Source: a virus
Length of the DNA: 25,385 nt
Direction: 5' to 3' (one strand)
Virus record (IMG/VR): IMGVR_UViG_3300042294_004693
Location: 1 to 25,385 of that record
Part shown: positions 8,407 to 15,401 of the stretch, one piece after another
How positions within the stretch are numbered: the stretch's first letter is position 1
Layout of the letters: every line of letters begins with the position of its first letter
Notes under the pieces: model-generated
Databases searched by the model: none
What the model was told of the DNA's origin: nothing
What the model saw: only the letters and a program-made list of their open reading frames with translations
Translations under genes and position numbers: made by a program

Positions 8407-8429
8407 ATAGAGATAAAGATGGGGCATTT

Positions 8430-8870
8430 TTACTTGCTCAACTTGAGCCCGAGCCGCGTAGTAGATGAAAAAGCAATAGGAGAGGCATCGTTTACGCGGA
8501 TGCGGTAATAAGCGAGCGCGTCGGTAACTTTTACGACCGTATCGTTGGTGGCCGTCCACGTCCAGGTCGCAACGTCGTCCCAGAGGTTTAGGGTGCCGGC
8601 GAAGTTGCTGCCTTGCAGGGTAAATACGGCAGTGTCCGTACCGGAAGATTTGACGTGCTCGATATGGAAGAGCAGTTTTGAATCTTCCCTGAAAGGCCGG
8701 TTGAGGTTTGGCGTGATGTACTTGTCCGCGCCTGCACTGTCGCGGGAAATTACCGGAGGGTAAATCAGCTCATAAGAGGTCAGCGCCCCGGTTTGATTAG
8801 TCGAAGATTGCAGGATCAATGCCGTCAGGACAAAGACAATGCCCGCAATATAGAAATGGATTTTTTTCAT
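8430..8870 (-). CDS. Small exported or membrane-anchored beta-rich protein in the head module
   Basis: 146 residues. The N-terminus MKKIHFYIAGIVFVLTALIL is a positively charged start followed by a hydrophobic segment of about 18 residues: a signal peptide or signal anchor without a clean A-x-A site. The rest is a small beta-rich domain (DTAVFTLQGSNFAGTLNLW, then AYYRIRVNDASPIAFSSTTRLGLKLSK split over residues 120-146) that reads like a beta-sandwich. It lies 68 bases after the capsid gene, past a hairpin, and before a terminator. Position suggests a capsid decoration or accessory protein, but a membrane-targeting N-terminus is odd for that; a surface protein made late in infection is an alternative. 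No family recognised. Confidence 0.65.
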   Translation of the reverse strand: MKKIHFYIAGIVFVLTALILQSSTNQTGALTSYELIYPPVISRDSAGADKYITPNLNRPFREDSKLLFHIEHVKSSGTDTAVFTLQGSNFAGTLNLWDDVATWTWTATNDTVVKVTDALAYYRIRVNDASPIAFSSTTRLGLKLSK

Positions 8871-8902
8871 TGTGATGAATTTTTTGAATTGATGAATGAT
8901 AA

Positions 8903-8936
8903 TTTGCGGGGATTGGATTTCTCCTTTCCCCGCAAA
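8903..8936 (-). terminator. Hairpin after the capsid gene, possible attenuator
   Basis: A perfect 9-base-pair inverted repeat (TTTGCGGGG at 8903-8911, CCCCGCAAA at 8928-8936) with a 16-base loop starts 2 bases after the capsid stop. On the minus strand it is followed by TTATCATTC rather than a U-run. It could be a weak terminator or an mRNA-protecting 3' hairpin for the abundant capsid transcript. Confidence 0.5.
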
Positions 8937-8938
8937 CT

Positions 8939-10318
8939 TTACACAAGGTCAACTGCCATAAAGTGCTGCTTGCCGAGGACTTGAAGCCCTTGACGGCATT
9001 CGTAAACAATCTTGCGCTTGGAATCGCCGCTTGTCGCAACGCCGTCTGCAAGGCCGCCGAGGCTGATTTCCCGGTAACGGGTCATCGCGTCAGTGGTTGC
9101 GTTCGCCTGATTGGAGATAGGCATTTTGATGTAGCGGATCATGAAGCGGGGAAGCGTCTGACCGTCTGCCGTACGGATGTTGTCCATTGGCAGGAACCAT
9201 GCACGCTTTTCAAATCCGGCAGAACCGGTGAAATTGACGAGCACGGGGTGATCGAAGAACGGAATGCGCTTCTTGGTGAACCGATAGTCGTAAAGGTTGA
9301 AGGCATCAACGCCGAGGTCAATCGTGCGGCCGCCCACGTTGACCTGCGCGAAAGGCGAAATTGCGTCTGCTTGCGTCAGGGCGTTGAGCATATTGTCGTG
9401 CGCAATGCTCATTTCGCTGCCCATAAGGATCATGTAGTCCCGGGGCGCACGCGCTTTTGAAAGCAGGCGGGTGATGTCGGCATAGTTCGTCGTGTTGATT
9501 CCGGCAGCAGGGGCAACAATGCCTTCTTCAGCGTACTGGTTCAGGCCCTTAGTGGTGCTGACGATGTTGGAGTTGATGTCCGTGATCGTATTTGCGCCCG
9601 CGGTATCGTTGAACGTGTCGGTGGACTGACGGCCAAGAATCATAGCGGCGCTCACCGCAGAGAGGAACTTTGCGTACACCTGAGCCTGCTCGTAGCTGAA
9701 ATAGTACGACTGGCCGTTGTACTCAAATTCAACCTGAGAACCCATTTCGATATCCGTTACCTCGTAGCTTTCTTTGAAGATTTGGATATGGTTGGTCTCT
9801 TTGCTGATTTTGTAGCGACGCGAAGCGGGTTCGGCACTGCCTTCGCCGGCTGCATTGGAGAATACGGCGAGCTTGTCGGAAGCGGCAAGGCCAAGATCGG
9901 AGTTGTCAACGCTGAGGATGTGCAATTCGGTCGTGCCGTTCAAGGTGATAGAGCCGTAGGAGCTTTTGGCCTTGATGTAGCCCACTTTGCCGTCCGGGCA
10001 CATAACGAGTTCGCCCACGCGCACCTTTGCAAAATCATCGGTCGAAACGGCAACCTTCGGGTTGGCAGTAGAGAAGCTGCCAGTAGTCGTTACGGCTGTG
10101 GCAGTAACATTTACGGAGAGTTCTTCGTTGATGAAGTTGTGGTATTCCGGCTGCACGGTAGGTTCAGATCGGTTCATAAACTCAAGTAGTTCCAAGAAGG
10201 ACAAGTCCTCATTGGTTACGTTGAGTACTTTGTTGAGTATCTCGCGGCGATCCACAAGGTTCGGGACCATCAACGTCGAGACGTAATTTTTTGAAGTAGT
10301 TCCAAAATTAGAGGGCAT
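8939..10318 (-). CDS. Major capsid protein candidate
   Basis: 459 residues, ATG at 10318. The call rests mainly on position: it follows portal and scaffold-like genes with only 13 bases between it and the latter, the usual portal-scaffold-capsid order. The sequence fits: soluble, acidic-neutral, no signal peptide, an N-terminal helical arm (residues about 15-50, LVDRREILNKVLNVTNEDLS), then mixed alpha/beta with a central segment (FEYNGQSYYFSYEQAQVYAK) and a helical stretch with RQSTDTFNDTAG, as in HK97-type capsid proteins whose sequence conservation is low. The C-terminal part contains FLPMDNIRTADGQTLPRF and ends in GLQVLGKQHFMAVDLV. A hairpin follows the stop. The fold was not tested, so a different virion protein remains possible. 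Confidence 0.7.
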   Translation of the reverse strand: MPSNFGTTSKNYVSTLMVPNLVDRREILNKVLNVTNEDLSFLELLEFMNRSEPTVQPEYHNFINEELSVNVTATAVTTTGSFSTANPKVAVSTDDFAKVRVGELVMCPDGKVGYIKAKSSYGSITLNGTTELHILSVDNSDLGLAASDKLAVFSNAAGEGSAEPASRRYKISKETNHIQIFKESYEVTDIEMGSQVEFEYNGQSYYFSYEQAQVYAKFLSAVSAAMILGRQSTDTFNDTAGANTITDINSNIVSTTKGLNQYAEEGIVAPAAGINTTNYADITRLLSKARAPRDYMILMGSEMSIAHDNMLNALTQADAISPFAQVNVGGRTIDLGVDAFNLYDYRFTKKRIPFFDHPVLVNFTGSAGFEKRAWFLPMDNIRTADGQTLPRFMIRYIKMPISNQANATTDAMTRYREISLGGLADGVATSGDSKRKIVYECRQGLQVLGKQHFMAVDLV

Positions 10319-10331
10319 TGCTCTTTAATTT

Positions 10332-11330
10332 TTAGCGTTTAGAAATCGCCCCAAGCAATGCCTGCGAAAGCGTAGAAGGCGCTGAGGGCTTGATTGCATC
10401 GGGCTTTGCCGGGTTTTCAAGTTCATCGAGCAGCTTCCCTGTCGCGGCATTTTTGCCGGAGGCATAGATTAGGGATTCAAACCCTTCCGGGTCAAGTGCA
10501 TAGGCGACAACCTTTGCCCAACGCTTAAGGTCAATCGGGCTTTTTTCGTCGCCTGTTGCAAACACCTTGAAAAAAGAATTATCATCGAGCAATGCTTTTT
10601 TGAACCGCTCCACGTCTTTGACCCGATATGCGAGTTCGCTGTCGGCTTTCCCGACTTTCACTTCGCCCTCTGCCAAAGCCTTTGAAACAAAAGCATCGCC
10701 TGTAACCATCTTTTCCCAGGCAACAAGGTCATCTTCCGCCTTCTTTTTGGCTTCTGCCAACCTTGCCTCCTTTTCCGCTTTAGTTTCGACAGCGCTTTTT
10801 CGCTTGACTTTTGATTGTTCAGCCTCAAGGTATTTACGCAACTCGTTGGCCTTCCTACGAATCTGAGCGTCCCGCACCTGCTTTTCGCTTTGCGATTCCT
10901 CATCATCGTCATAGACCTCGATTTCCTCGCCGAAATTAGCGTCAAAGTATTTTTTTACCGCACGCTCAAAGGCAGCGCCTTTAAGCTCCGGCCATTCTTT
11001 TTGAAGTGAGGCGCGGATAACGTCTGCATCCGCCATTTCATTGTAATTCGTTTTCGCGATCCGCACCCGCTCAAGTTCCGCTTGCAACAAATCCTCCATT
11101 GCATCGTCCCCGGCAGAATACACATCCAAAAACTTTTGCACAAATTCGTCCTCAAGGATTTCGCCATAAGGATTTTGTGCCGGCGCTTGTGCCTCTGTGT
11201 TTGCCCCTTCCATTTGTTGCGCCGCCTCTTGTGGCTGCACATCATCGGTCGTTTCGTTTTCCTTATTTTCCGGCGGATTGCTTACAAGGCCCGGTAAAAT
11301 GTCCTCGATTTTTTTTCCTAATACTTCCAT
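10332..11330 (-). CDS. Capsid scaffolding-like acidic coiled-coil protein
   Basis: 332 residues. Highly charged, with no Cys and no hydrophobic core typical of an enzyme. Residues 18-60 are a disordered Glu/Gln/Asn/Pro-rich tail. Residues about 60-135 are acidic helices containing an acidic patch (EEIEVYDDDEES). Residues about 140-205 form a long Lys/Glu/Ala/Arg coiled coil. The C-terminal 100 residues have a small helical domain (DLKRWAKVVAYALDPEGFES) and a basic end (LGAISKR). Lying between portal and capsid with gaps of 12 and 13 bases, it fits a scaffolding protein, whose C-terminal helix usually contacts the capsid. No protease motif was seen. The role is inferred from composition and position. 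Confidence 0.65.
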   Translation of the reverse strand: MEVLGKKIEDILPGLVSNPPENKENETTDDVQPQEAAQQMEGANTEAQAPAQNPYGEILEDEFVQKFLDVYSAGDDAMEDLLQAELERVRIAKTNYNEMADADVIRASLQKEWPELKGAAFERAVKKYFDANFGEEIEVYDDDEESQSEKQVRDAQIRRKANELRKYLEAEQSKVKRKSAVETKAEKEARLAEAKKKAEDDLVAWEKMVTGDAFVSKALAEGEVKVGKADSELAYRVKDVERFKKALLDDNSFFKVFATGDEKSPIDLKRWAKVVAYALDPEGFESLIYASGKNAATGKLLDELENPAKPDAIKPSAPSTLSQALLGAISKR

Positions 11331-11342
11331 TTGTCCCCGTTT

Positions 11343-13631
11343 TTATTTCATTGTATCCGACGCTACCTGTGCCGGGTTGCGTCCTGCCCTTCTTACCGAA
11401 GCCATTGTTTCGGCAATATATTCTTTGCTTTCCGCCCTTAGTTGTTCGTTTGTCAGCGAAGCGTCCGCGATCATTTTGTTCTTGACAAATTCTGCCTCCA
11501 GGCGCATTTGCTCAACGGCCATTGCTTTTTGCACCTCTGCCTGTAAAAGCTCCATCTTGAGCTGATACTCCAACTGCAAAGTTTTGCGCTTTTCCTCTTC
11601 GGCGATCATTGCGCTTTGCTGCTGGATTTGCGCGTTTTGCTGTTGCATCATCATAGCCTGCTGCTCCGCCCGTTCCCTTTTCTTTTTGACCTTATAGGCC
11701 AAAATACCGTTCGCCGTTTTAAGCGAGCGCAAGCCCTCTATCATAATCGCATCGTCAATGTCAAGTTGCCCTGAATCAATAAATTTCTCCAGGCGCATTT
11801 TAAAAGCACCGCGCTCTTCCGGCGTAGGGATCGCGTCTAAGAAAATACCAAACTCGACACTTGATAGTTCCAAATCCCCTTGCTTCATAAAATCAAGGGT
11901 AGGCTTTCCAAGTGAGTACAGGTACGACTTATTGATGTTTTTTGTCCGGGCAAGGGTTTGAATGCGAAGGGAAATGCTCTCTGCGACACTTTGCATAAGC
12001 TCCCGGTCGGCCTCGATTATGCCATAAAGGGAATTGTTGGTCGCCTCTATTCCGGCGTTTACTGCCGCTGAGTACGTCCTTTGCCCGGCAAAGCTATCTG
12101 TTACCTCATTAAGCCCGATAACGTCCCTTAAAAGCTGTATGTTCTGCTGAATGATATTGAAGTACTCCTGAGCTTGAGCACCAATGCCGCCTTCGAGTTC
12201 CGTGATAGGCCGGTAATTTGCGGCATTGCCTTCCATATCGCGCAGGCGATAGTAGATATTCCCGGTACTTTCGTAAATGTCAATCAAGTCTTTTGCCGTA
12301 AAAGCCTGACCGCCTTTACCGATAGGCACATCTTCGAGTGCGCCTATTTCGATCATTATGCCTTTTGGCCGGGCTTTTGCGATAACGTGTTGCAGACGGT
12401 AGTACGCCAAGTTAATTTGGTCAACGACGTTCATGCTTTGCTCGACCTTACCCACACTTGACATATCGAAGTAGTCAAAGTTTGGCGCAAAGATGTGATA
12501 TGACAAGCTGGTTTCCTGGAGCGCACTTCTTTTGCGCTTCATGTTCGTAGCAAGGCCGAAGCCAAAAATATAATCCGTGCCCATTACCCATTTGGCCTGA
12601 TAGACAACCTTGACAAGTTTTTGCTTGTCGCCTTTGCCCGGGCTTGTCCTGATTAAATGGATGTTGCCGTACTTGTCAACACTTTCTTCATAAGCAAGGG
12701 AGTTGTATGACAACCATTCAATCTCCATGACACGCACCTTGCTATCGCGCATGTTGCTCCTTGCCCACATGTTGATGCCGGTAAAGGCGCTTTCTCCGTT
12801 GACGCTTTTCCTTGCTATATCCTCTAAGTCCTTGTCGTCAAGTTCGCCGTTTGCCATTTCGGCCAAATCCTGAATATTGATTTCAGTGATTTCGCCGATA
12901 AATTCCGCGTCCTTAAAATCGCGCCTTGTTACCCGGGAACAAATCATGTTGGCCGGGTTGACAGCGCGTATTTTTATAATGCCGTCTTGGTCAACATATT
13001 CTTTTACGCCACCAATACCGTAGTCAAAAAGACAGCGCTTTACTTCTGCACGCACCTGATCCATGTTGTTCATCAGGAAAATTTGCTGCATCCATTGCTC
13101 CATTTCCGTTGCAAGGGCGTGCTTAAACGAGTACATCCGCTGCACCTCGAGTTCCTCTAAATCCGCAGGTTCGCTTTCCTTCTGCCTTACCGGGGACATT
13201 TCTACCATATCCGGCGCAACTTTTTTAAGTGCGTCCCGCATACGGATTTTTGCCTCCTGCTCTTTAAAGTAGCGGTCAATTTGGCCTTGCGATTTTGGGT
13301 CTATCGGAGTAGCTAAGATGTCGTAATCTGAGCGCTTAGTAATGCTTAGGGCGAGTTCGCGGAATTTGGTCAGGATAGCAAGCGGCGCCCAGTTCATGTT
13401 GGAATAAGACGGGTCCGGGCTTTCGTCCGCTTTGATGATTTTCTTATAGCGGCTAATGCTTTGCTTTGATAGGGCGTAATCGGTAAGTTCCCGGTACTTA
13501 TTGCGGTTTGAATAAAGCGAGTTCCATCCGCCAGAAGAATAAGACTGCCATGCAGCACGACAGTACTGCAAAGCATAAGCCTTGTCTTTCTTACGCGGGT
13601 CAATATTTGCGGACGGAAATATCGGTTCCAT
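11343..13631 (-). CDS. Portal protein
   Basis: 762 residues, ATG at 13631 with a promoter-like box 14 bases upstream. Portal proteins form the dodecameric ring through which terminase drives DNA. The evidence is length, position directly before scaffold and capsid genes, and architecture: an N-terminal region with aromatic-rich helices (WQSYSSGGWNSLYSNRNKYR), a segment about 190-225 (VKRCLFDYGIGGVKEYVDQDG) and a following stretch (RAVNPANMICSRVTRRDF) resembling the PxxI/V-type wing region of large portals, then helices around residues 400-520. Residues about 650-745 are a long Gln/Lys/Glu/Met coiled coil (QQAMMMQQQNAQIQQQ), which matches the helical barrel or C-terminal tail of podovirus-type portals. 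It is larger than the roughly 450-550 residues of many portals. No conflicting motif seen. Confidence 0.78.
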   Translation of the reverse strand: MEPIFPSANIDPRKKDKAYALQYCRAAWQSYSSGGWNSLYSNRNKYRELTDYALSKQSISRYKKIIKADESPDPSYSNMNWAPLAILTKFRELALSITKRSDYDILATPIDPKSQGQIDRYFKEQEAKIRMRDALKKVAPDMVEMSPVRQKESEPADLEELEVQRMYSFKHALATEMEQWMQQIFLMNNMDQVRAEVKRCLFDYGIGGVKEYVDQDGIIKIRAVNPANMICSRVTRRDFKDAEFIGEITEINIQDLAEMANGELDDKDLEDIARKSVNGESAFTGINMWARSNMRDSKVRVMEIEWLSYNSLAYEESVDKYGNIHLIRTSPGKGDKQKLVKVVYQAKWVMGTDYIFGFGLATNMKRKRSALQETSLSYHIFAPNFDYFDMSSVGKVEQSMNVVDQINLAYYRLQHVIAKARPKGIMIEIGALEDVPIGKGGQAFTAKDLIDIYESTGNIYYRLRDMEGNAANYRPITELEGGIGAQAQEYFNIIQQNIQLLRDVIGLNEVTDSFAGQRTYSAAVNAGIEATNNSLYGIIEADRELMQSVAESISLRIQTLARTKNINKSYLYSLGKPTLDFMKQGDLELSSVEFGIFLDAIPTPEERGAFKMRLEKFIDSGQLDIDDAIMIEGLRSLKTANGILAYKVKKKRERAEQQAMMMQQQNAQIQQQSAMIAEEEKRKTLQLEYQLKMELLQAEVQKAMAVEQMRLEAEFVKNKMIADASLTNEQLRAESKEYIAETMASVRRAGRNPAQVASDTMK

Positions 13632-13645
13632 TAAATTCTTTGGCG

Positions 13646-13653
13646 CAAATATA
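13646..13653 (-). promoter_or_regulatory. Promoter-like TATATTTG box upstream of the portal gene
   Basis: The minus strand reads CATTATATTTG 14 bases before the portal ATG, a perfect TAnnTTTG -7 box. It follows the terminator at 13782-13828, so a new head-gene transcript would plausibly begin here with a leader of about 10 bases. The -33 element is weak (TTCTTTTC region). The rest of 13654-13781 is AT-rich and I see only a small dyad (TACGC/GCGTA, 13725-13740). Confidence 0.5.
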
Positions 13654-13781
13654 ATGTTATTTTGCGAATAGAAAAGAATTTACAGGACAACGCATTGAAA
13701 ACGATAACAGTGCTCAATAATTTTTACGCCTTTTTGCGTATATTTTATAAAAACAAGTTGCGTTTATATTCTTTTAGATAC

Positions 13782-13828
13782 AAAAAGACCCGCCCTGGGA
13801 CACTGATCTTACGGGAAGTGTGGCGGGT
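13782..13828 (-). terminator. Intrinsic terminator of the small-gene cassette
   Basis: On the minus strand an outer 7-base-pair stem (ACCCGCC / GGCGGGT) with an inner ACACT/AGTGT pairing is followed by CTTTTTG. It lies 30 bases after the stop of the 44-residue gene. Together with the box at 13646 it isolates the head genes from the cassette upstream. Confidence 0.75.
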
Positions 13829-13858
13829 ACTATTGGTTATGAAGCTAAAATCTTTTAC

Positions 13859-13993
13859 TTAGTTGTTGTAATCGTGATCGCAGCTTTCAATATCCTTTGC
13901 AGGGTATTTTTCAAGAAGCAGGCGATATGCGGTTGCAACATCCGGGGCTTCGATTGAAATGATTTGGTTTTTTACTTTGAAGTTGAATTTCAT
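13859..13993 (-). CDS. Small hypothetical protein, 44 residues
   Basis: The ATG at 13993 starts MKFNFKVKNQIISIEAPDVA and continues through a helix-like TAYRLLLEKYPAKDIE to SCDHDYNN and TAA. The frame is clean, starts 9 bases after the preceding stop and ends 30 bases before a terminator, which supports a real gene. The pattern (two short strands, one amphipathic helix, a polar tail) resembles many phage accessory proteins. A TATATTTG octamer lies 26 bases upstream, but inside the preceding gene, so it may be coincidental. No function can be assigned. Confidence 0.65.
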   Translation of the reverse strand: MKFNFKVKNQIISIEAPDVATAYRLLLEKYPAKDIESCDHDYNN

Positions 13994-14002
13994 TGGTTTG
14001 GT

Positions 14003-14164
14003 TTAAGATGGTCGTTTCCAAATATAATGAGCTCCGCCAATTATTTCCGCTTGTTCTTCTTTAACACGCGCACCGCAAGGATAAGACCACCAACAATTAA
14101 AATACGGGTCATAATCTGGCTCAGCACTCCAATAAGACATCCAACCATCTTTGTCCACTGTCAA
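14003..14164 (-). CDS. Small aromatic-rich hypothetical protein, 53 residues
   Basis: The frame reads TVDKDGWMSYWSAEPDYDPY then FNCWWSYPCGARVKEEQAEI and ends in IWKRPS. The preferred start is TTG at 14164, which overlaps the upstream TGA as TTGA, because the residues before the first ATG (14140, giving 45 residues) look coding (TVDKDGW). Trp, Tyr and two Cys are strikingly frequent for its size. It sits in a chain of overlapping small genes and is probably translationally coupled. I do not recognise the family; the coding call rests on composition and tight packing. Confidence 0.6.
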   Translation of the reverse strand: MTVDKDGWMSYWSAEPDYDPYFNCWWSYPCGARVKEEQAEIIGGAHYIWKRPS

Positions 14165-14664
14165 ATCGTGGTAAATGTTTGCGATGATTCTAAAAGATGT
14201 ATTTTATCCTTCAAAAGCTGTGCATATTCATATAGTCGCCTTACTTGGGTTACATAGTCAGCATTATGAAGTTCGGCATTTGATATAAATACTTCTTTTG
14301 TCTCGATTTTTTTATTTAGTTCGGTTAATTTACGCACCGGAACTTCCCAGATGCACTTTCCAAAAAATGGCTCATACCCATTATTGATAACAGATAACGC
14401 AACTTTTAAAAAATCACCTTCAATTACTAATTCCAAACAGCTCTTATCATGAGAGGACCATTTAATCTCATCTATTCTTATGCACGGACGATTTCTCGTG
14501 CTTACAAAAGAATAAGGCTTATCTACAAAATATCGTACAAGAATCTTTACTGTACTACATCCGCTTCCTTCGCCAAGTTCAGCAGTAATAAACTTTACTC
14601 CATCTGGAATATTTTCTAAAGGGATTGGGCATTTATAGCCCCAACTGTTTTCAAATATTGTCAT
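14161..14664 (-). CDS. Hypothetical protein, 167 residues
   Basis: The start ATG at 14664 gives MTIFENSWGYKCPIPLENIP. A longer frame up to 14736 exists but would run through the preceding gene. The protein is mixed alpha/beta, with strands about residues 25-60 (GVKFITAELGEG, STVKILVRYF), an SSHDKSCLELVIEGDFLKVA stretch and a C-terminal helix about 120-160 (ADYVTQVRRLYEYAQLLKDK). The start of the text (SWGYKCPIPLENIPDG) resembles that of the membrane protein at 21496-21867 (HGVECPVPLRFWPEGYD), a weak hint of a shared small motif. It overlaps its upstream neighbour by 14 bases. Function unknown. Confidence 0.65.
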   Translation of the reverse strand: MTIFENSWGYKCPIPLENIPDGVKFITAELGEGSGCSTVKILVRYFVDKPYSFVSTRNRPCIRIDEIKWSSHDKSCLELVIEGDFLKVALSVINNGYEPFFGKCIWEVPVRKLTELNKKIETKEVFISNAELHNADYVTQVRRLYEYAQLLKDKIHLLESSQTFTTI

Positions 14665-14836
14665 GGTTTTTTGTTTTTGCGCGTTTCGTATAGCCATATA
14701 TCTTTTGCAATTCAGGATAGAAATATCTTGGCGCACATTTATCGCAGAACTTTAAAGTCGAAGCCATACCTTTATGCTGAACCAACCATTCACTTGTGGC
14801 TTTTTTGCCACAATTATCGCATTTTCCTAGCATCAT
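14651..14836 (-). CDS. Small zinc-ribbon-like protein, 61 residues
   Basis: The ATG at 14836 follows the previous stop by one base (TGATATG). A TTG at 14863 would lengthen it inside the upstream gene. The protein starts MMLGKCDNCGKKATSEWLVQ and carries a second pair, FCDKCAP, about 24 residues later. Two CxxC knuckles with this spacing are the signature of a zinc ribbon, which can bind nucleic acid or another protein. The C-terminus is basic (YTKRAKTKN). It could be a transcription or translation modulator of the phage or only a structural zinc protein. The knuckles are seen directly; zinc binding is family knowledge; the role is unknown. Confidence 0.65.
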   Translation of the reverse strand: MMLGKCDNCGKKATSEWLVQHKGMASTLKFCDKCAPRYFYPELQKIYGYTKRAKTKNHDNI

Positions 14837-14837
14837 A

Positions 14838-15047
14838 TCAATCAACTTTTTCCAGTTTGTCAATAGGCGTTAAAGCCCCTGTTTTATTCTTCCATTCTAC
14901 ATCTCTGTTTGCATCGCGGACACCAACAACCCAAACTTTTAGCCCATCTTTGTCTAATCGTATTTGCTTTACAAATCCGTATTCTGGTTTAGCTCCAGAA
15001 TAAGCAGTATAGCGAACAAAATCGCCTACTTCAAATTTCTTTGCCAT
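14838..15047 (-). CDS. Small SH3/KOW-like protein, 69 residues
   Basis: Starts MAKKFEVGDFVRYTAYSGAK at 15047 after an A-rich leader (AAAAAAACAAT), a typical Bacteroidota ribosome site. The text VGDFVRYT, then GFVKQIRLDKDGLKVWVVGV and WKNKTGALTPIDKLEKVD, has the pattern of a five-strand SH3-like barrel as in KOW or hybrid phage proteins: a VGD turn, a charged strand, and a final LTPIDKLEKV of the kind found in many phage proteins of this type. It starts 13 bases downstream of the tRNA-like sequence and ends 2 bases before the next ATG. Function unknown. Confidence 0.65.
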   Translation of the reverse strand: MAKKFEVGDFVRYTAYSGAKPEYGFVKQIRLDKDGLKVWVVGVRDANRDVEWKNKTGALTPIDKLEKVD

Positions 15048-15060
15048 ATTGTTTTTTTGC

Positions 15061-15159
15061 CGCCGAGTCAGGAATCGAACCCGAACCTAATTCTATTGCG
15101 CTCCTCCTCTAATTAAAGCAGCGATCACATATTCGAGCTTACCAAAGCTCTTCCCGGCG
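15061..15159 (-). tRNA. Degenerate tRNA-like sequence lacking a usable anticodon arm
   Basis: Read on the minus strand, the acceptor stem CGCCGGG (15159-15153) pairs with CTCGGCG (15067-15061) over seven positions with one G-U. A D-arm GAGC-TTTGGTAA-GCTC (15150-15135) keeps the GG of the D-loop. A T-arm TCGGG-TTCGATT-CCTGA (15084-15068) is near-perfect. Between D- and T-arm lie 49 bases in which I find no 5-base-pair, 7-base-loop anticodon arm. Positions 8 and 14 are A and T instead of the conserved T and A, and no CCA is encoded (GCAA follows). The span is 99 bases. It is probably a decayed phage tRNA or a tRNA mimic, not a working tRNA. Confidence 0.45.
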
Positions 15160-15167
15160 TTAAATAA

Positions 15168-15260
15168 GCCTTGCCCGCATCCCCTGTCGCAGCGCAGTGG
15201 GGATAAACCTGCCTTTACGAAAAAACACCGCGCCCGGGGCCTGCATGGTGCGGGCAAGGC
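15168..15260 (-). repeat. Non-coding stretch with a perfect 12-bp inverted repeat and inner hairpin
   Basis: GCCTTGCCCGCA (15168-15179) and TGCGGGCAAGGC (15249-15260) are perfect reverse complements 69 bases apart. Inside lies a second perfect dyad, ATCCCC (15179-15184) and GGGGAT (15199-15204). On the minus strand TTTTTT (15225-15220) follows a GC-rich segment, so a terminator is possible. No reading frame here looks coding. Together with the tRNA-like sequence and the TGTTC/GAACA dyads this fills the gap 15061-15401; from 15291 to 15401 I see nothing further. It may be a structured RNA processed together with the tRNA-like element. Confidence 0.6.
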
Positions 15261-15262
15261 TA

Positions 15263-15290
15263 TGTTCTAAAATCGAACAACGTTATGTTC
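15263..15290. promoter_or_regulatory. Operator-like triple of TGTTC/GAACA half-sites
   Basis: TGTTC at 15263, GAACA at 15275 and TGTTC at 15286 form two overlapping dyads with spacers of 7 and 6 bases. The 9-mer TATGTTCTA occurs directly repeated at 15261 and 15284. The arrangement resembles an array of repressor half-sites. Which protein, if any, would bind is unknown. Confidence 0.35.
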
Positions 15291-15401
15291 TACCATCTTA
15301 CATACACTGTAAAAAACCCAAACCCTATCGAGAAAACGTTTTTCTTTTTGTGATAGTGCGTTTTGGTATAGCTCAACCCAAGATCAAACCACCAAGAGCC
15401 T

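Noticed and set aside
10332-11330. Prohead protease
   Set aside because: No Ser-His or Asp catalytic pattern is visible; the acidic tail and long coiled coil fit scaffold better.
13662-13862. Plus-strand frame of 66 residues
   Set aside because: It runs across a U-tailed minus-strand terminator and next to the portal promoter, has no ribosome site and is AT-driven (F, Y, K, L).
15240-15300. Second tRNA on the minus strand around GTTCGATTTTAGAAC
   Set aside because: The TTCGATT resembles a T-loop, but the flanks do not form a T-stem and no acceptor or D-arm could be paired.
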